A DNA stretch of 64,000 bases from Hyposmocoma kahamanoa (GCF_003589595.1 NW_020653852.1:3082193-3146192), one strand, 5' to 3'. Positions 46,736-58,556 are shown, numbered from the stretch's first letter. Notes: generated by a model from the sequence alone, not told the origin. Program-made: numbers and translations.

Positions 46736-47280
46736 ATACTGTACTCAAATTTGCAATCTTTTGATCATAAACCGACCACATTCTGATGTTGTTAACAAAT
46801 AAGTACGCAGTTATCTGTATATTAAATGTCGCTACTAGATAATTTCTATTACGTAATATGAGTGCACATAGATACAGTAATCTTTATAATATCTGACGGA
46901 GAAATACCATTCTCGAGGAGCCTATATCGTTTTTTTTACAAAGTCTTCTCTGGAGCCGGCTTTCCTCAAAATGATTAGATTAAACATAACGAATTAAGGT
47001 ACATCTATATTTAGAAGCTGGAAGTTCAATAGAGAAAATTGTAATAAAGTCCGATAATAATCTTTCAGGAACACAATATAATATAATTGGGATCATATTC
47101 CGATCAGAATAGAACATTAATTTGCTTCAAACGTGATTAGTGAATCTGTCAATACGGACATATATTTACATAATAATAAACCAACCGTCTGTTCTCAACA
47201 TTACGTCATTTCACTATCAATTATGTGGACTTTATGATGTGTTGTTATAGATACAAGTTAGTTGTCATTGATGATCAGAT
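46736..47280. other. No recognised features
   Basis: AT-rich unique sequence. Confidence 0.4.
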
Positions 47281-47284
47281 AGTA

Positions 47285-47440
47285 GATAGTAGAGTAGCCA
47301 TAGAACTCTTTGTGAATAAAAATCCCTCCAAGGAAGTACCGCCATCGAACAGTAACGTGAGAAATTACTGCGTTCCGGTTTTCATGGGTACATGGGTAGG
47401 AAACTACAGGCACATGGAACTGAAAGGGTTGTAACCCTAA
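47285..47440 (-). repeat. Rep-A, diverged
   Basis: AGAACTCTTTGTGAATAAAA, ATTACTGCGTTCCGGTTTTC and CTACAGGCACATGGAACT. Confidence 0.7.
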
Positions 47441-47890
47441 CTAGCCGTGAACAGGTTCACGGCAATGAAATGGGAAACTTCCGGTCCATAAAATTTATTA
47501 AAGAAGTAAAGTTTAAAGAAAGGCTGTAACAATATAAAGGTAAATGTAAAAAAAACAGGTATAACAGTATAAAACACTCCCTACACTTTATTATTAAGGC
47601 ACTTAACCCTAAATGGGCCGAGAAACTGAATTACAGAAATAGATACATAAAGGGTGTAGACTTATAAATTATTACACATGATTAGCTTATTAACAGCTCT
47701 GACTGTTGTGGCGGTCGAGCTGGGAGTGACCGTGGTACGAAAACAAAATGAGAAAGTGAAGGAAGATGGAACAATTGAAATTTAAAATTTAAATACAAGT
47801 AAAATAAAAAAAATGATAAGATACAAGCGGAGAGAGGCGATACAAAGAGGTGAGATGACGGTGTAAGGAGGTCACACCGTCACAGAACTA
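47441..47890. other. No recognised features
   Basis: A-rich sequence without recognised elements. Confidence 0.4.
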
Positions 47891-47894
47891 GTCA

Positions 47895-48400
47895 ACTGTA
47901 TATTTATTTAGACATTTATTTCAGGATATTTATTATATGGGTCATGACTCTTATTATATACCTTAAGGACTAACATACATACAATATAATATGACAATAA
48001 AATAAACTAAACAACTAATCTACACGTATTGCACTTGTCGGCGACGTGTGGCGCAATCTGATGTCAGGTAACCGGCCGCGGAATCGCTGATACGTGACAC
48101 ACTTCGGCCAAAAAACTTCATTCATGTAGGCCGACTGATGTTCGGTCGGCATTCTCCCCACAAACGGATTTAAATTTAAGTTGTGGCGGGATTTTGGCTT
48201 TTAGCCAGATGTACTCCACTATCTCCTCAGACTTTGTGGAGTAATGTAGTCGCGACAGGTACAGCAGCGTCGTCGGTGTGGCCGGACGGAGCAAAAAGCT
48301 CGATCCTGTCGGTGCTGTGCCACACAGGTTACGGCTGGTGGGCTTTCTCTTCCTCTTCACCACCTTTGTGAAGCCGTCCTCGTCGCATTGATCCGTCTGC
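47895..48400 (-). mobile_element. Retroelement ORF1/gag-like remnant
   Basis: Reverse strand encodes LLYLSRLHYSTKSEEIVEYI, WLKAKIPPQLKFKSVCGENA and, after a frameshift, EVFWPKCVTYQRFRGRLPDI. The pattern of a small alpha/beta domain ending in W-P and R-F resembles the ORF1/gag C-terminal region found in several insect retroelements and related proteins. An AT-rich 3' tail follows at 47895-48020. Confidence 0.45.
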
Positions 48401-48404
48401 CTCT

Positions 48405-48482
48405 GTAGTTTTATGGATAGGCATGTCGCTTACCACTAGACGCACGACTTGTTCATCGCGTCACGTATGTCATAAAAAAGGA
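48405..48482 (-). repeat. Rep-A left-end fragment
   Basis: TTATGGATAGGCATGTCGCT and GCACGACTTGTTCATCGCGT. Confidence 0.75.
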
Positions 48483-48920
48483 ACTAAGACAGACCCGATG
48501 CACTTTACACTTATCTAAAGTTGATCACAGGTCTGACGCAGGTAAAACTGATCTGAGTGAAAAATAATCCTATTGAACGTGCATTTACATGACTACGATT
48601 TAAATATAGCAATTACAAATTATCTCCACCGCAGATGTTACCGCAAATGTAGTTGGAACTACTATTGGTTGATTGTATTTGACGCGAGAGTGAATAGGTA
48701 CTTTCTAGACACACGTTCCATGCTTGACACAACAATAAAAGACGTCTCGTTGGAAGTTAGACAAGTACATTAGTTCCAAACCATTACAGATAAAATCGTA
48801 TGTTCATTATTGTACCAGAGATAGACAAGACAACACATTCCATTAATGTAATTGATCGAATCGTGCGCTACAGAAATAGGAGGCAATTGGCACCAGATGT
48901 GCAATACAATGGATAAGTGA
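48483..48920. other. No recognised features
   Basis: Unique sequence. Confidence 0.4.
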
Positions 48921-48924
48921 TAGT

Positions 48925-49205
48925 CAAAGCCAAAAAAGTATTTATTACAGCCCGGTTATATTGGATATTGTTGACAAGTTTCGGTCCATCGTCAACACTA
49001 GCCCCATAGTTCCCATCATGACCACTATTTCTGTCATCACTAACGTCCCCATCGTCATCAACGTCCGCATTTTACTCATTGTCACTATCTGCCCCATCAT
49101 CATCACGATCGTGCTCGTCCTCGTCATTTGCATTGTCCCGATAATTACAGTCGTTCATATCACCGCCATCGTCGCCATCGACCCCCCCGTCATCATAATC
49201 GAATA
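48925..49205 (+). repeat. Rep-K tail and degenerate ATC/GTC trinucleotide tract
   Basis: AAAGCCAAAAAAGTATTTAT, then a long stretch of diverged (ATC)n and (GTC)n (CATCATCATCACGATCGTGC, ATCACCGCCATCGTCGCCAT). It keeps both strands open as Ile/Val-rich or Asp-rich frames, which is a composition effect. Confidence 0.7.
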
Positions 49206-49715
49206 TAGAAATAAAAACAATCAAAGTTTTCACTAATTGACTGCACACGTATGACCAACCATATGAAGCAACCAACAATCTGTCAAAATTCCTAAGTTTT
49301 CATGTGTCACATCGGTGGCTAATTGCGCGAAATTTGTGGAATCACGACCTGAAAGTACCTTATATACAAATAATAGTGAAAATCCGTAGCTCACCTCGAG
49401 GTAACTGTAGACAATTGACCTTCCTTGATTAATAGGTTTAAGTCTCATGTTTCTAAAACGCATGAGAAACAACGTGAGTTTGTCTCCATTTAAACGCTCA
49501 CGTGTGTTGTAAAAATCTAAAAATAGAGAAACACATTTGTACATGTTATTTATTACGTAGACATACATTATCCGTCTCCAATTGGAATAGCACAGCGTTC
49601 TTAAATAGTTAAGTTGTTTATAACTTTACTATTAAATGTTAGGTTTCTCTTATTTGTTGAATATCATGATATTTGAATTACCACCATGATTGCGTATTTT
49701 TCATGAAAATACGCC
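49206..49715. other. No recognised features
   Basis: The 111-codon reverse frame at 49233-49568 shows no domain. Unique sequence. Confidence 0.35.
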
Positions 49716-49719
49716 ATTT

Positions 49720-50000
49720 GTTATTATAATTTATACAAACGAACAGACAGAAACAGAACAGAAATATTCCTACTCGAACCAGTGTCTGTTTACCAAACCA
49801 GGACCTGTCGCTTTTATCAACTGAGCTACAGATGGAATCAACAACTTAAGAATTACCCTATGTTCATGTTGCAGATCTCTGTACATTGGGTTTAAAGGCC
49901 TTTTTTGGCACCTGTGAGAAACTTATGCATTTCTCTGTACATGGTAATTAGCCTTTACCTATACACGCGATATCTAACCACGAGAACAAAGTAAAAGCAG
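49720..50000 (-). repeat. Diverged tRNA-headed SINE
   Basis: ACTCGAACCAGTGTCTGTTT and TTATCAACTGAGCTACAGAT are reverse B- and A-box-like parts. GGCACCTGTGAGAAACTTAT resembles the Rep-C body. Confidence 0.5.
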
Positions 50001-50394
50001 CTTTAAGTCGAGTGTTAAATGGGTTTATTATCGAATTTCACTTTGTGAGCAAATAAAATTATACTGTCAAATAAAAAATGGCCGACGATTACTTTCACGT
50101 TATGATACTTTTCAAAATCCAAAGAACAAAAAAAAATTCCTTTCTTTTCATAGATAAATGCTCTACACTTTTCCGTATTATTAATGCCCCATTGCTGATC
50201 ACAAATCACTTCTAAAGCGAAACCTTACAACAATAAACTAAACCAATAAAACTATCACAAATACGTAGTTGTGCTTCAGTCAAGCGTTTTGTGACTGTTC
50301 TTCGAAATGTATGTTTCTTAACGATGATTCCTGCCTCCGTTGAAGCCGAGTTCAAAATCATCGGTGGTTAACCACTAAAACGCTGAAGAATCCA

Positions 50395-50525
50395 TTGAAT
50401 TGCATGACGTCACACAGTTTCAGCGTCTGTAATTCCCGGTTGACCTAGATTGCGCGTGCGCATACTAATTGCTGCTGATTGGTCGGCGCGTGTCACGCCA
50501 CCCAATAGACATAGATACTTAGATT
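50395..50525. promoter_or_regulatory. Candidate promoter motif cluster
   Basis: Within 105 bp lie a perfect CRE palindrome TGACGTCA (50405-50412), an NRF1-like TGCGCGTGCGCA (50451-50462), ATTGG (50478-50482) and CCAAT (50502-50506). The DNA is unique and GC-richer than its surroundings. Direction and target are unknown. ITP lies 9 kb downstream. Confidence 0.35.
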
Positions 50526-50735
50526 CTTTCGCGAACATCATTCTAGATGAAGTGTCAAGGCAAATCTAATTACTAGATCGCCTGCTACGCAGCGATAAAC
50601 TGGTATGACTCATTATTGATCTCTTTTGCACCTCTAATCCATCAGCTTTTCTCTGACCAACATCATGGGACCAAGCATCTACCATACCCATAAGCACATG
50701 TCTGTCTCCACTTTGATCTCATCAATTATCTTCTT
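50526..50735. other. No recognised features
   Basis: Unique sequence. Confidence 0.4.
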
Positions 50736-50737
50736 CT

Positions 50738-51040
50738 CTTCATCTTTGATCCCATTTGCACGTCCCACTGCCGGGCACGGGTCTCCCTCTCAGGCGAGGT
50801 TTTAGGCCATAGTCCCCCACGCTGGCCCGATGCGGGTTGGGGACTTCACACGTTTTCTGAGGGTTGTGAACCTTCTTCGACCTGCAGGTTTCATCACGAC
50901 ATTTCCTTCACCGAAAAGCTCACGGTAAATTTCAAATTAAATTTCGCACATAACCTCCGAGAAACTTAGAGGTACGAGGCCGGATTTGAACCCACGGACT
51001 CTGTATGAGAGGTCAAATCTACCACGCTTAAGCTCCATTA
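50738..51040 (-). repeat. SINE-D
   Basis: GCCCGATGCGGGTTGGGGAC, TCACCGAAAAGCTCACGGTA and GCCGGATTTGAACCCACGG match the 4.0-kb copy. Confidence 0.8.
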
Positions 51041-51595
51041 TAGTATATCTACAGTGGAATTTGTTTTCATATCTCAAAGAATTATTTATTATCTCGCAGT
51101 GACACAACATTTAGTAAATACAATTCCAACTTTGACCTGACCTTGCAGAGTCAAAGACACACAAAAGCATCTGCCACATTAAAATAAATCATTGACATGA
51201 AATGTCAAATAGTTGGTATGCGAGAGTCAAGGGTGTTATATTGACACTTTGTTATGTGCAGTACTGAATATATATGTGTGTATATGTAAAGGAAGAAAGG
51301 GAGGTCGTTGCCCTGCAGTGGGGTAATAATGGCTGAAAAATTAACGAATTAATTCATGTATATTTAAACTAAGAATGAGTAGAAAAGAAAGTTTAGATCG
51401 TCGTAAATCTTCTTCCAATAAGTACGGTAAAAAGGTATGCAATAAAAAGCATTTGCTTCTCGAAGACTAGAGTCTAAGGCTCCTCAATGCGGGTGTTGCT
51501 TCAATCGTCTGTCTCATTGTCGTTTTCATCAGAAAAGATTTTCCGAAGAATCATATCCAGGGCTTTACGATTATAATAATGTGACAGACAAAAAC
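51041..51595. other. No recognised features
   Basis: Unique sequence. Confidence 0.4.
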
Positions 51596-51599
51596 ACCA

Positions 51600-51825
51600 A
51601 TGGCCTGGTCTTTAACTAGGAAATTATCCGTATTAAGACTACCAAAGCAACGGAAGTCACTCCGGAGCACAACACCCTGACCAAGACCAATTTAGGAAAG
51701 TTCGTTTCCAAAATTGGTCCTATCGGGAACCCAAACCGGGACATGCATGACCACATTGCAAACCGTTGGGCAAGCAAGGCCGTCAAACATATAATATGCG
51801 GCAAAAGTTCTTCCAATTAGGCTAT
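51600..51825 (-). repeat. SINE-G
   Basis: AAGTTCGTTTCCAAAATTGG and CCTATCGGGAACCCAAACCG are the reverse of the 17.3-kb copy. Confidence 0.65.
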
Positions 51826-52558
51826 CACAGCTCCTCAAAATGAAGGCACGAGTTACATTGTTTATTCACTCAATCAACATTATTCTGGTTCCAGGACAAA
51901 GGTTTTTATTAAAAAAAAGGATTTGTCGTAGAGCTTGACAGGCGGATTGGCCAGAGCTAAAAAGACCAAAGCTAGTTACTCTGTATCCTGTCTCCTGGAT
52001 ACGAAATTGTTCCTTTAGAACGAAAATACACTGCAGCGATTGGTTTTATTCCGAATGGCACCACATAACTATAAACACACTTTGCTAAATAAGGGCGGAA
52101 TATCTCGCCGTCACTAATTTGAAGCATTTATATATATCCTGATGTGTGTTGAGATATGACTTCTGTCTGTTTTCATATTTATATTACACAATATCCTTGG
52201 TTTGCATCCTTATTTAGAGGAACTAAGGAAGAGAGAGCTTGCCAAATATGAGGCCTCGTGAGGTCGACGCCAAGGTTGTTTCACAATGACCGCATCCGAT
52301 CGCAGATACCTCTCATTGTCCGAGAACTCATTTGAATGTTTTGACACGCCACCATTATGTCATGTGATTGTTTTAATAAACATACGCTTCCCTGCTTGAC
52401 CTACCCCAGGTTAGGTTATTTCATTGCATTGTTTGATTTTAGTGTATTGGTTATAGGTGGGACTTTTTACATCCTCTACTTACAGTTTAATACCGAGTGT
52501 ATTATTGATTTTAAACATCGTTTTTGGTGTTTCCGGTTGACAGTTTTTTTACACGTTT
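51826..52558. other. No recognised features
   Basis: Unique sequence. The 69-codon frame at 52357 has no recognisable motif. Confidence 0.35.
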
Positions 52559-52559
52559 T

Positions 52560-52735
52560 CGATTGAACCTTCTTCAACGTGCAAGTTTCCTCGTGATGTT
52601 ATCGTTTCACCGAAAGGTGGCCAATTTCAAATTAAACTTCGCATATAAATTCCGAAAAACTCAGAGGTGCAAGCCCGGATTCGAACCCAAGATCTTGTGA
52701 TTGAGAGTCAAACCAATAGAGCGTTTGTACACTAC
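52560..52735 (-). repeat. SINE-D fragment
   Basis: CGTTTCACCGAAAGGTGGCC and CCCGGATTCGAACCCAAGAT. Confidence 0.75.
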
Positions 52736-52768
52736 GTCTTATTCTTATCAGGGGGTCTACTCTCGATT

Positions 52769-52963
52769 TCCATCCGACATCCGTCCGAAACAATTACAGC
52801 CAAATAAGCAATACTTGACCAAATGAAAAGACGCGTGATGCGAATGAAGCTTCATTCTTGATACTTGTCTTTTAATTTTGTCGAATATTACTTATTTGAC
52901 AGTAATTGTTTCGGACGGATGTCGGACGGAGAAATAAATAAATAAATAAATAAATAAATAAAT
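52769..52963. mobile_element. Inverted-repeat element and AAAT microsatellite
   Basis: TCCATCCGACATCCGTCCGA, AACAATTACAGCCAAATAAG is mirrored at the right end by CTTATTTGACAGTAATTGTT, TCGGACGGATGTCGGACGGA (ends 52930). Arms are about 45 bp in a 162-bp unit. An (AAAT)8-type run follows at 52931-52963. Confidence 0.8.
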
Positions 52964-53786
52964 AGGTGTACAAGCAACATTCGTGTTTTCTCGGATTGGA
53001 ATCGGATTTAGTGCACAAGCGACATCCGAAGTGGGTCCGACTTTCTAGATTTGTATAGTCTCGGATTTGGAACGAAATATGAATCGGCTGCAGTGCATAG
53101 ACTACCTCGACTTGTAGGTATTCAATATACTTACGAAAAACAGTTACTTAGATGCACCAAAGTGATACAAGTATTAATAGATAAATTATTAAGATTTATT
53201 TCTATTTATGATCCGAAACAATATTTTCAGTCCCAATGCACTTAACTTCATTAGATAATTTGTGTTTGATGGTAAAGGATGAGCTCTAAATTGAAAGTTT
53301 AATTGGTATTAACTTGAAAATCTGTTTCTTCGGTGCCATGATTGCCGAGCGAACAACCATATTACATTTACAGTTTAAATGCGCAGACGCAGGTACTTGC
53401 GTTGAGTATGCCGCGGTGCCATTTTGTCTCTACGCACCGTCCAGTTAACGCAGACCTGCTAAACATGTCTAGCGACCTATAAATCGGGAGAAAGGAGGCT
53501 CAAATCAAAATGGTTATCGCAATCAGGATTTTCATAACTAGTGTTTTTGTAAATAAAATAAATTCGAGCAATTTATGCTCGTTGACTCGTTGGAGACACT
53601 AATGTTGGAAATTTTCATACAAATGTTAAAAGATAAAGATAGCATCATACTACTACCTATATGTAGGTTGCTAAATATATAATTATTCCAATTGGAGTGT
53701 ACGTTGTGTTAGTGTGGCGTTTTTTATATGTACTCAATTACTCAAGAACATATTTGGAGGAACATTATAAAAAGGTTGAATTGTGA
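52964..53786. other. No gene recognised
   Basis: 52980-53070 repeats CGGAT-type motifs (ACAAGCGACATCCGAAGTGG) related to the preceding element. 53390-53500 is GC-richer with a TATAAAT near 53479. No exon was fixed. Confidence 0.35.
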
Positions 53787-53802
53787 CATCGAGTATATAA
53801 CC

Positions 53803-54322
53803 CATTGACTCACAATTATATAGACGTCGGGTCCGCGCTAGAAAGTGTCCGAACTTATAGGACGTTAAAATCGTACACAGAGCGTCATTCACGCTTCAGT
53901 CTTCGTTTGTTCGACTGACAGCGAAGCAAGCAAAATTAGACAGTACTGCGATGACATTTCAATTTAAATTCAACGTTTTAGCTTTTTCACATTGACTTAC
54001 AATTATATGGACGTCGGGTCCGCGCTAAAAAGTGTCCGCACTTGTAAGGCGCTAAAATCGTATACAGAGCGCGACACTCCGCTTTAGTCTTCATTTGTTC
54101 TACTGACAACGCGATACTGCGATGACATTACAATTTAAATTTCGAATAGGTTGACTTGGGACATTTTTTTCGTGGTTTTTGTATTAGACCCGTCGTCCAT
54201 TTATTTGTAAGTCAATGCTTTTTCAATATGAAAACATGTCACTATGTTTAAATAGGTTGTCTTGGGACATTTTTTCGTGGTTTTTGTATTAGACCCGTCG
54301 TCCATTTATTTGTAAGTCAATG
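53803..54322 (-). mobile_element. M1 MITE (long subtype) inserted in M2
   Basis: Termini CATTGACTCACAATTATATA and GTAAGTCAATG. A perfect 8-bp duplication of M2 sequence, ATATAACC, lies at 53795-53802 and 54323-54330. It is itself split at 53990. Confidence 0.93.
53990..54217 (-). mobile_element. M1 MITE (short subtype) inserted in the long-subtype M1
   Basis: 228 bp, nearly identical to the 20416 copy. A perfect 8-bp duplication CTTTTTCA lies at 53982-53989 and 54218-54225. Confidence 0.95.
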
Positions 54323-54820
54323 ATATAACCAGAAATAGAGGCGAAATGTCATTTAATTTGTTTGAAAACTATTGTGCCATATCATTACTGTGACAACTGG
54401 GCTCCGATTGGCTAGCCCGAGTTCGAAACAATTGACGGGTGTCGTCAATGGGTGTCGTCAACTGTTTCACTTCAAATCGACCAGTTAACTTGAGCTTTGC
54501 TATAATGGAGGAAAATTGCAAAATTACATATTTAATATTTAATTACCGATGAAATGTGATTCCGTTTGTTTTGTAATTAGATGTTTTGCTGTTTTTCCCA
54601 CACCACCGAATAGCACAGCACGGCATTGTTAGAGATATTATCTTTATTACAATAAATACAGAATATTTTTTGGAATATACGGAGACTTTGAGATTGGCCT
54701 GTCTATATTTCAGTGCAAACGGGAGTTGATATTTATAAGAGCTGTAACGCTAATTTGTTACCAGGAATATATGGCCCTTATTTCGTCTCTATTTCTGGTT
54801 ATATACTCGATGAATTATGA

Positions 54821-56005
54821 CAACAACGTTCTTTAAGACTGGACACATGTTTCATCGAAATCAAAAGACGATTTAAGTAATTCTTTTTTCTAATTAATCT
54901 TTCTGGTATACGTGGCCAGTTATTCATCGTTGTTCTATAATTTAACCTTTTTTTAGCGTTCCTGTAATTATTACGATTGTACATTTTTTCAACACATCGT
55001 CATGTTAAAAAGAAACAAAAGATCTACGTTTCATAATTTGATGATTTTTTTTTTATCTACTTAATACTAAAACTGGGATGTTAGCGCAAGTTGCATGACT
55101 ACCGTAGCTCTTGAATCTAAAAAGGCCAGCTACCTTAATCGTTGTAGTTTCAGAAAAACGATTCTAGAAGACTATCCATGAATTTTGAAGATATTTTGAT
55201 TGGCATTCACAGAATTTCAAAAAATGGTACAGTCAGCAAGATAAAGGCCAATTTTTACAAAACTTTATTTACGCCACTCGATCCGGTCTCTGGTAAGGAT
55301 CAATAGTCTCTATGGGACCAACTGAGGTAGAGTACTCGAAATGGCAGAAATAATTTTTTTCCAAATGAGACACTACAATTGAAGTACATCTCAGCATGGA
55401 ATGTTATAAGTGTAATCTTCAATAGTAATACATATAGAACCAAACTGGCGCGTTAAGTAAAGCTGCAATAAAATATAAAAATAACGCAACGCGTATCCGG
55501 CTCGAAGGATCAATAATTCAATTAACTCGGGCAGGTGTTACGGATGGTTTCTTTTTTCTTTTAGTTCCTTTCACTTAAGTAATTCATGTGGCTTCAAAGA
55601 AACAGTAGCGAATGCTAAAGAGCATGAATCTGTTGCTAAATTCAAATTCCATCACACCCCATATTACATGCATTCCTGGCAGAGACAAGACCGATAGTGA
55701 ATACGTAAAGGTTTTGAAAGCGTTCATCAAATAAACATCAGGCGCAGTGAACGAGCGACCGCTGTGCTGCGCAATCGCATAGTAATTACGCGACATGCTA
55801 GACAGCTCGGCTGCCTGGGTGGCGTGCTTATGCAGCTGGTCCTTCGGGCCGGATCTTGTAATTACTACAGTTTTTTTTTTTCAATTCTTTTAAGACTTGT
55901 GCAGATGTTTCGAACCGATTCTAGTAGGTATGCAGTATAGATTTAAGCTATATATAATAGATCAATCTCTAGAGTAACAATGTTATCTCTACATAATGTG
56001 TATGC
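54821..56005. other. No recognised features
   Basis: 1.2 kb without a supported gene or repeat. Confidence 0.4.
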
Positions 56006-56007
56006 TT

Positions 56008-56059
56008 CTATCACCTCCTTTACTGGCAAGCACCTGTTTGCTAGTAAAGGAGGTGATAG
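56008..56059. other. Near-perfect 52-bp hairpin
   Basis: CTATCACCTCCTTTACT (56008-56024) pairs perfectly with AGTAAAGGAGGTGATAG (56043-56059). The stem extends inward with two G-T pairs to about 24 bp and a 4-base loop (ACCT). Confidence 0.85.
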
Positions 56060-57165
56060 ACCTTTAGACCTTGTTGTAACAACATCATAGTTTATATTTT
56101 ATTAAGCAGACAAACCCCTACAACGTTAGGTATCAACCATCTTCGTTATCGAGGCAAGTCTTAGGACGTACAAGCGGTCTTGCTTGAGGTCCTTTCTAGC
56201 ATCCTCTATTGCTTACGTCTGGATATTTTGGTTTCAGTGGCCACATTTTCCTTTTCTGAGGCCTGTCACCTAGATAGTTATCATGTCATTTGGTTGCACT
56301 CTTCTCAATCCTTCCTTACCCGCTCGTTGCCGCTTTTTCCGAACTAACAAACTCCGTACAGTAAAAACAATAGCAGACTTTGAAAAACCCAAAACAAAAC
56401 ATCGATTCTTGATCCATATCTCCTCAATAACATACCTTAAGTTCCCACGGCTGTAATATCTTTATTACACTGTCCGAGTATGAATCAGCCGAGGCCCCGG
56501 GCGCCGCGGGCGCAGCTTCTCGTTACCAAAGAGCCGCACTTTACGATATAACAAAACCGCGACAACGAAAACCTGTTGCTTAACGATACGACAGTGTTAA
56601 GTACAGATAGGTTTACTTACAGGTATATTTAAAAAACTAGTACAATGAAAATTCGACATCTGATTGTATTGTAGACAGTCTCCAATATTTACTTGTTAGT
56701 AGAAATTGGTAATGTGCTAATTAATATGTATTCTACACAAATTTGCCTGTCTCTCTACACTCGCTTTATTGTTCTCTCTTTCTAACCTTTGTGTGCTTGT
56801 AACCTAATCTAAAAATTAAGGTCTTTCCACTTAGTTTTGTTAAGGTTTTGATATTACAAATACGTATAGAAACAAAAATGAGTGGCGTAACTGGGTGCAG
56901 AAGGGGCATGACCCCGGATGGCCCAGGGACGGGGGCGGAGGCAAGCGCGGCAGAACGTTAACTAGTCAAAATTATTTCTTTTAGTTAAATTAGACAATAA
57001 ATTTCACTATTTGAGAAAAAGTTATCCTGACCAAGACAGAGGTGACGACGACGGCTGTCTAACATAAAATCACAATCGAGTCGAGCTTACCCGAACGAAC
57101 TACGAAACAAACGCAACCAAAAGTGCTATTTGAACTGTGATATTCCTTATTGTTAACCGACTTCA
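56060..57165. other. No gene recognised, one CpG-rich patch
   Basis: AGGCCCCGGGCGCCGCGGGC at 56490-56515 stands out. 56880-56960 is also GC-richer. No frame or splice signal is convincing. Confidence 0.35.
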
Positions 57166-57435
57166 AAAACAGGAATAGGTTCTCAATTCGACCGTTTGTT
57201 TTTTTTTTTTGTATGTTACGCGATAACTCCAGTATTTGTGAACCGATTTTGATGATTCTTTTTTGTTGGAAAGATAAGATACCTTGGTAGTGGTCCCATT
57301 TAAATTTGAAGGAAATATTCCACCTCTAAGGGTGGCAAACCAGGGGACGAATCTAGTTTCGCGCACTTTCCGGTAACCGATTTCTATAAAACTTGGCAAA
57401 TAGATGTAATTCTACGAACTTTTGAAGTCGTTTTT
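57165..57435 (+). repeat. Rep-E
   Basis: GTTACGCGATAACTCCAGTA, ACCGATTTTGATGATTCTTT and CCGATTTCTATAAAACTTGG. Shorter pieces are at 23790 and 31310. Confidence 0.65.
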
Positions 57436-57574
57436 TTATAATCTGTACTGAGATTATTACTTCTTAATTCATTTATACTATATGTCTTTCAACTTTCATA
57501 CTTCTGTTATGTTATTTTATTTTTCGTTGTTTTGGCCTTTGAGAGACAAGTTTAAAGAAATTAATGTTCATACA

Positions 57575-57885
57575 CTAGTAGCAGTAGAGCTCCTTGTGAA
57601 AGAGTTCGTCCAGGGAAGTACTGTCACCTTACCTATTTCTGCCGCCAAGCAGTAATTTGAGCATTACTGCGTTCCGGTTTAGAATAAGAGTGTTGATGAA
57701 ATGACAGGCACATGAGACTTGTCAACTTATATCTCAGGGTGACGGGTGCAGTGGCAGTACCCATAAGATCTTTGCGATTTAAAGCTCAGAATGGCACGGC
57801 AACTGTTATGGATAGAGTTGCCGCTTACCAACAGGCGCACGACTTGTTCGTGCCGCCACTTATAATACCATAAAAAAAGTGTCAA
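57575..57885 (-). repeat. Rep-A, full length
   Basis: From AGTAGCAGTAGAGCTCCTTG to CTTGTTCGTGCCGCCACTTA with a flanking T-rich (here A-rich) end. This is the most complete reverse copy. Confidence 0.9.
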
Positions 57886-58129
57886 GTAGCTGCATTTAGG
57901 AAAATTCTTTTGTAATCGCGAAAATAAAATGGGGAGGGAAATTTAAGGCTGGCCTCGGACAGCAGAAATCGATTAAAACCTGCTGCATTTATCATACAGT
58001 ACACTTTACATTAAGGAGCAAACAGGAAGTCTCAATTTATCACTAGGTACGCAAGTCCACAACATTATTAAAAGAGAAACGAACGCGCGTTTTCAATTTA
58101 AATTTGCCCCATTTGAAGCAGTTAAGTTA
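57886..58129. other. No recognised features
   Basis: Unique sequence upstream of the possible ITP control region. Confidence 0.4.
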
Positions 58130-58330
58130 TTAGCTCGTAATCACGTTCACACCGCGACTTGTGGTCCTGGTGCGCTAGGTGGTCCAATAATCTTTAAGTG
58201 CGGTCTGAACGAAGGTGGTCCAGCCAGTTAATCGCGCTATATTTACACCTTACGACAGTCGGGTTTGGTTAGTGGAGTAAGCGCTGAACCAGCCGGCCGG
58301 TCGGGCGACACCGCCCTTTCATTATAACAA
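58130..58330 (+). promoter_or_regulatory. Candidate proximal regulatory region or leader of ITP
   Basis: This is a non-repetitive stretch with higher GC than its surroundings, about 1.1 kb upstream of the ITP coding exon. It carries the direct repeat AGGTGGTCCA twice (near 58188 and 58213) plus related TGGTCC, then a TATA-like GCTATATTTA near 58235 and a CGACAGTCG stretch about 20 bp further on. No leader-exon donor could be fixed. The assignment rests on position and composition only. Confidence 0.25.
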
Positions 58331-58556
58331 CTGATAAACGCAAATGCGGAAAGCGTAGTTAACAGTATGAGATAGCTTGGTGGGCCGATTACAAATAGAC
58401 CACTTTACGAATAGGCCGACCTTGTGTTAAGCATTTAGAACGTTACGACGTATTTATTACAGACTGTTTTTTGTATTTAACTGTGCCTAATTGATATGCC
58501 TCACCACCATGTGGGCTTTAAAATTATACAGACTGTAATTTTTTATCAATGTTTTA

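Larger units (their letters stand above)
53787..54812 (-). mobile_element. M2 MITE interrupted by nested M1 copies
   Basis: M2 terminus CATCGAGTATATAACC at 53787 and ATATACTCGATG at 54812. Flanks AATTGTGA and AATTATGA form an 8-bp duplication with one mismatch. Removing the insertion (53803-54330) leaves a 498-bp M2. Confidence 0.93.

Noticed and set aside
48945..49278. Overlapping frames rich in Ile/Val (+) or Asp (-)
   Set aside because: They arise from a decayed ATC/GTC trinucleotide tract that has few stops on either strand.
53390..53600. TATAAAT near 53479 with a 30-codon frame (MVIAIRIFITSVF) as a small gene
   Set aside because: The ATG is only about 30 bp from the TATA box, leaving no leader, and the peptide has no further support.
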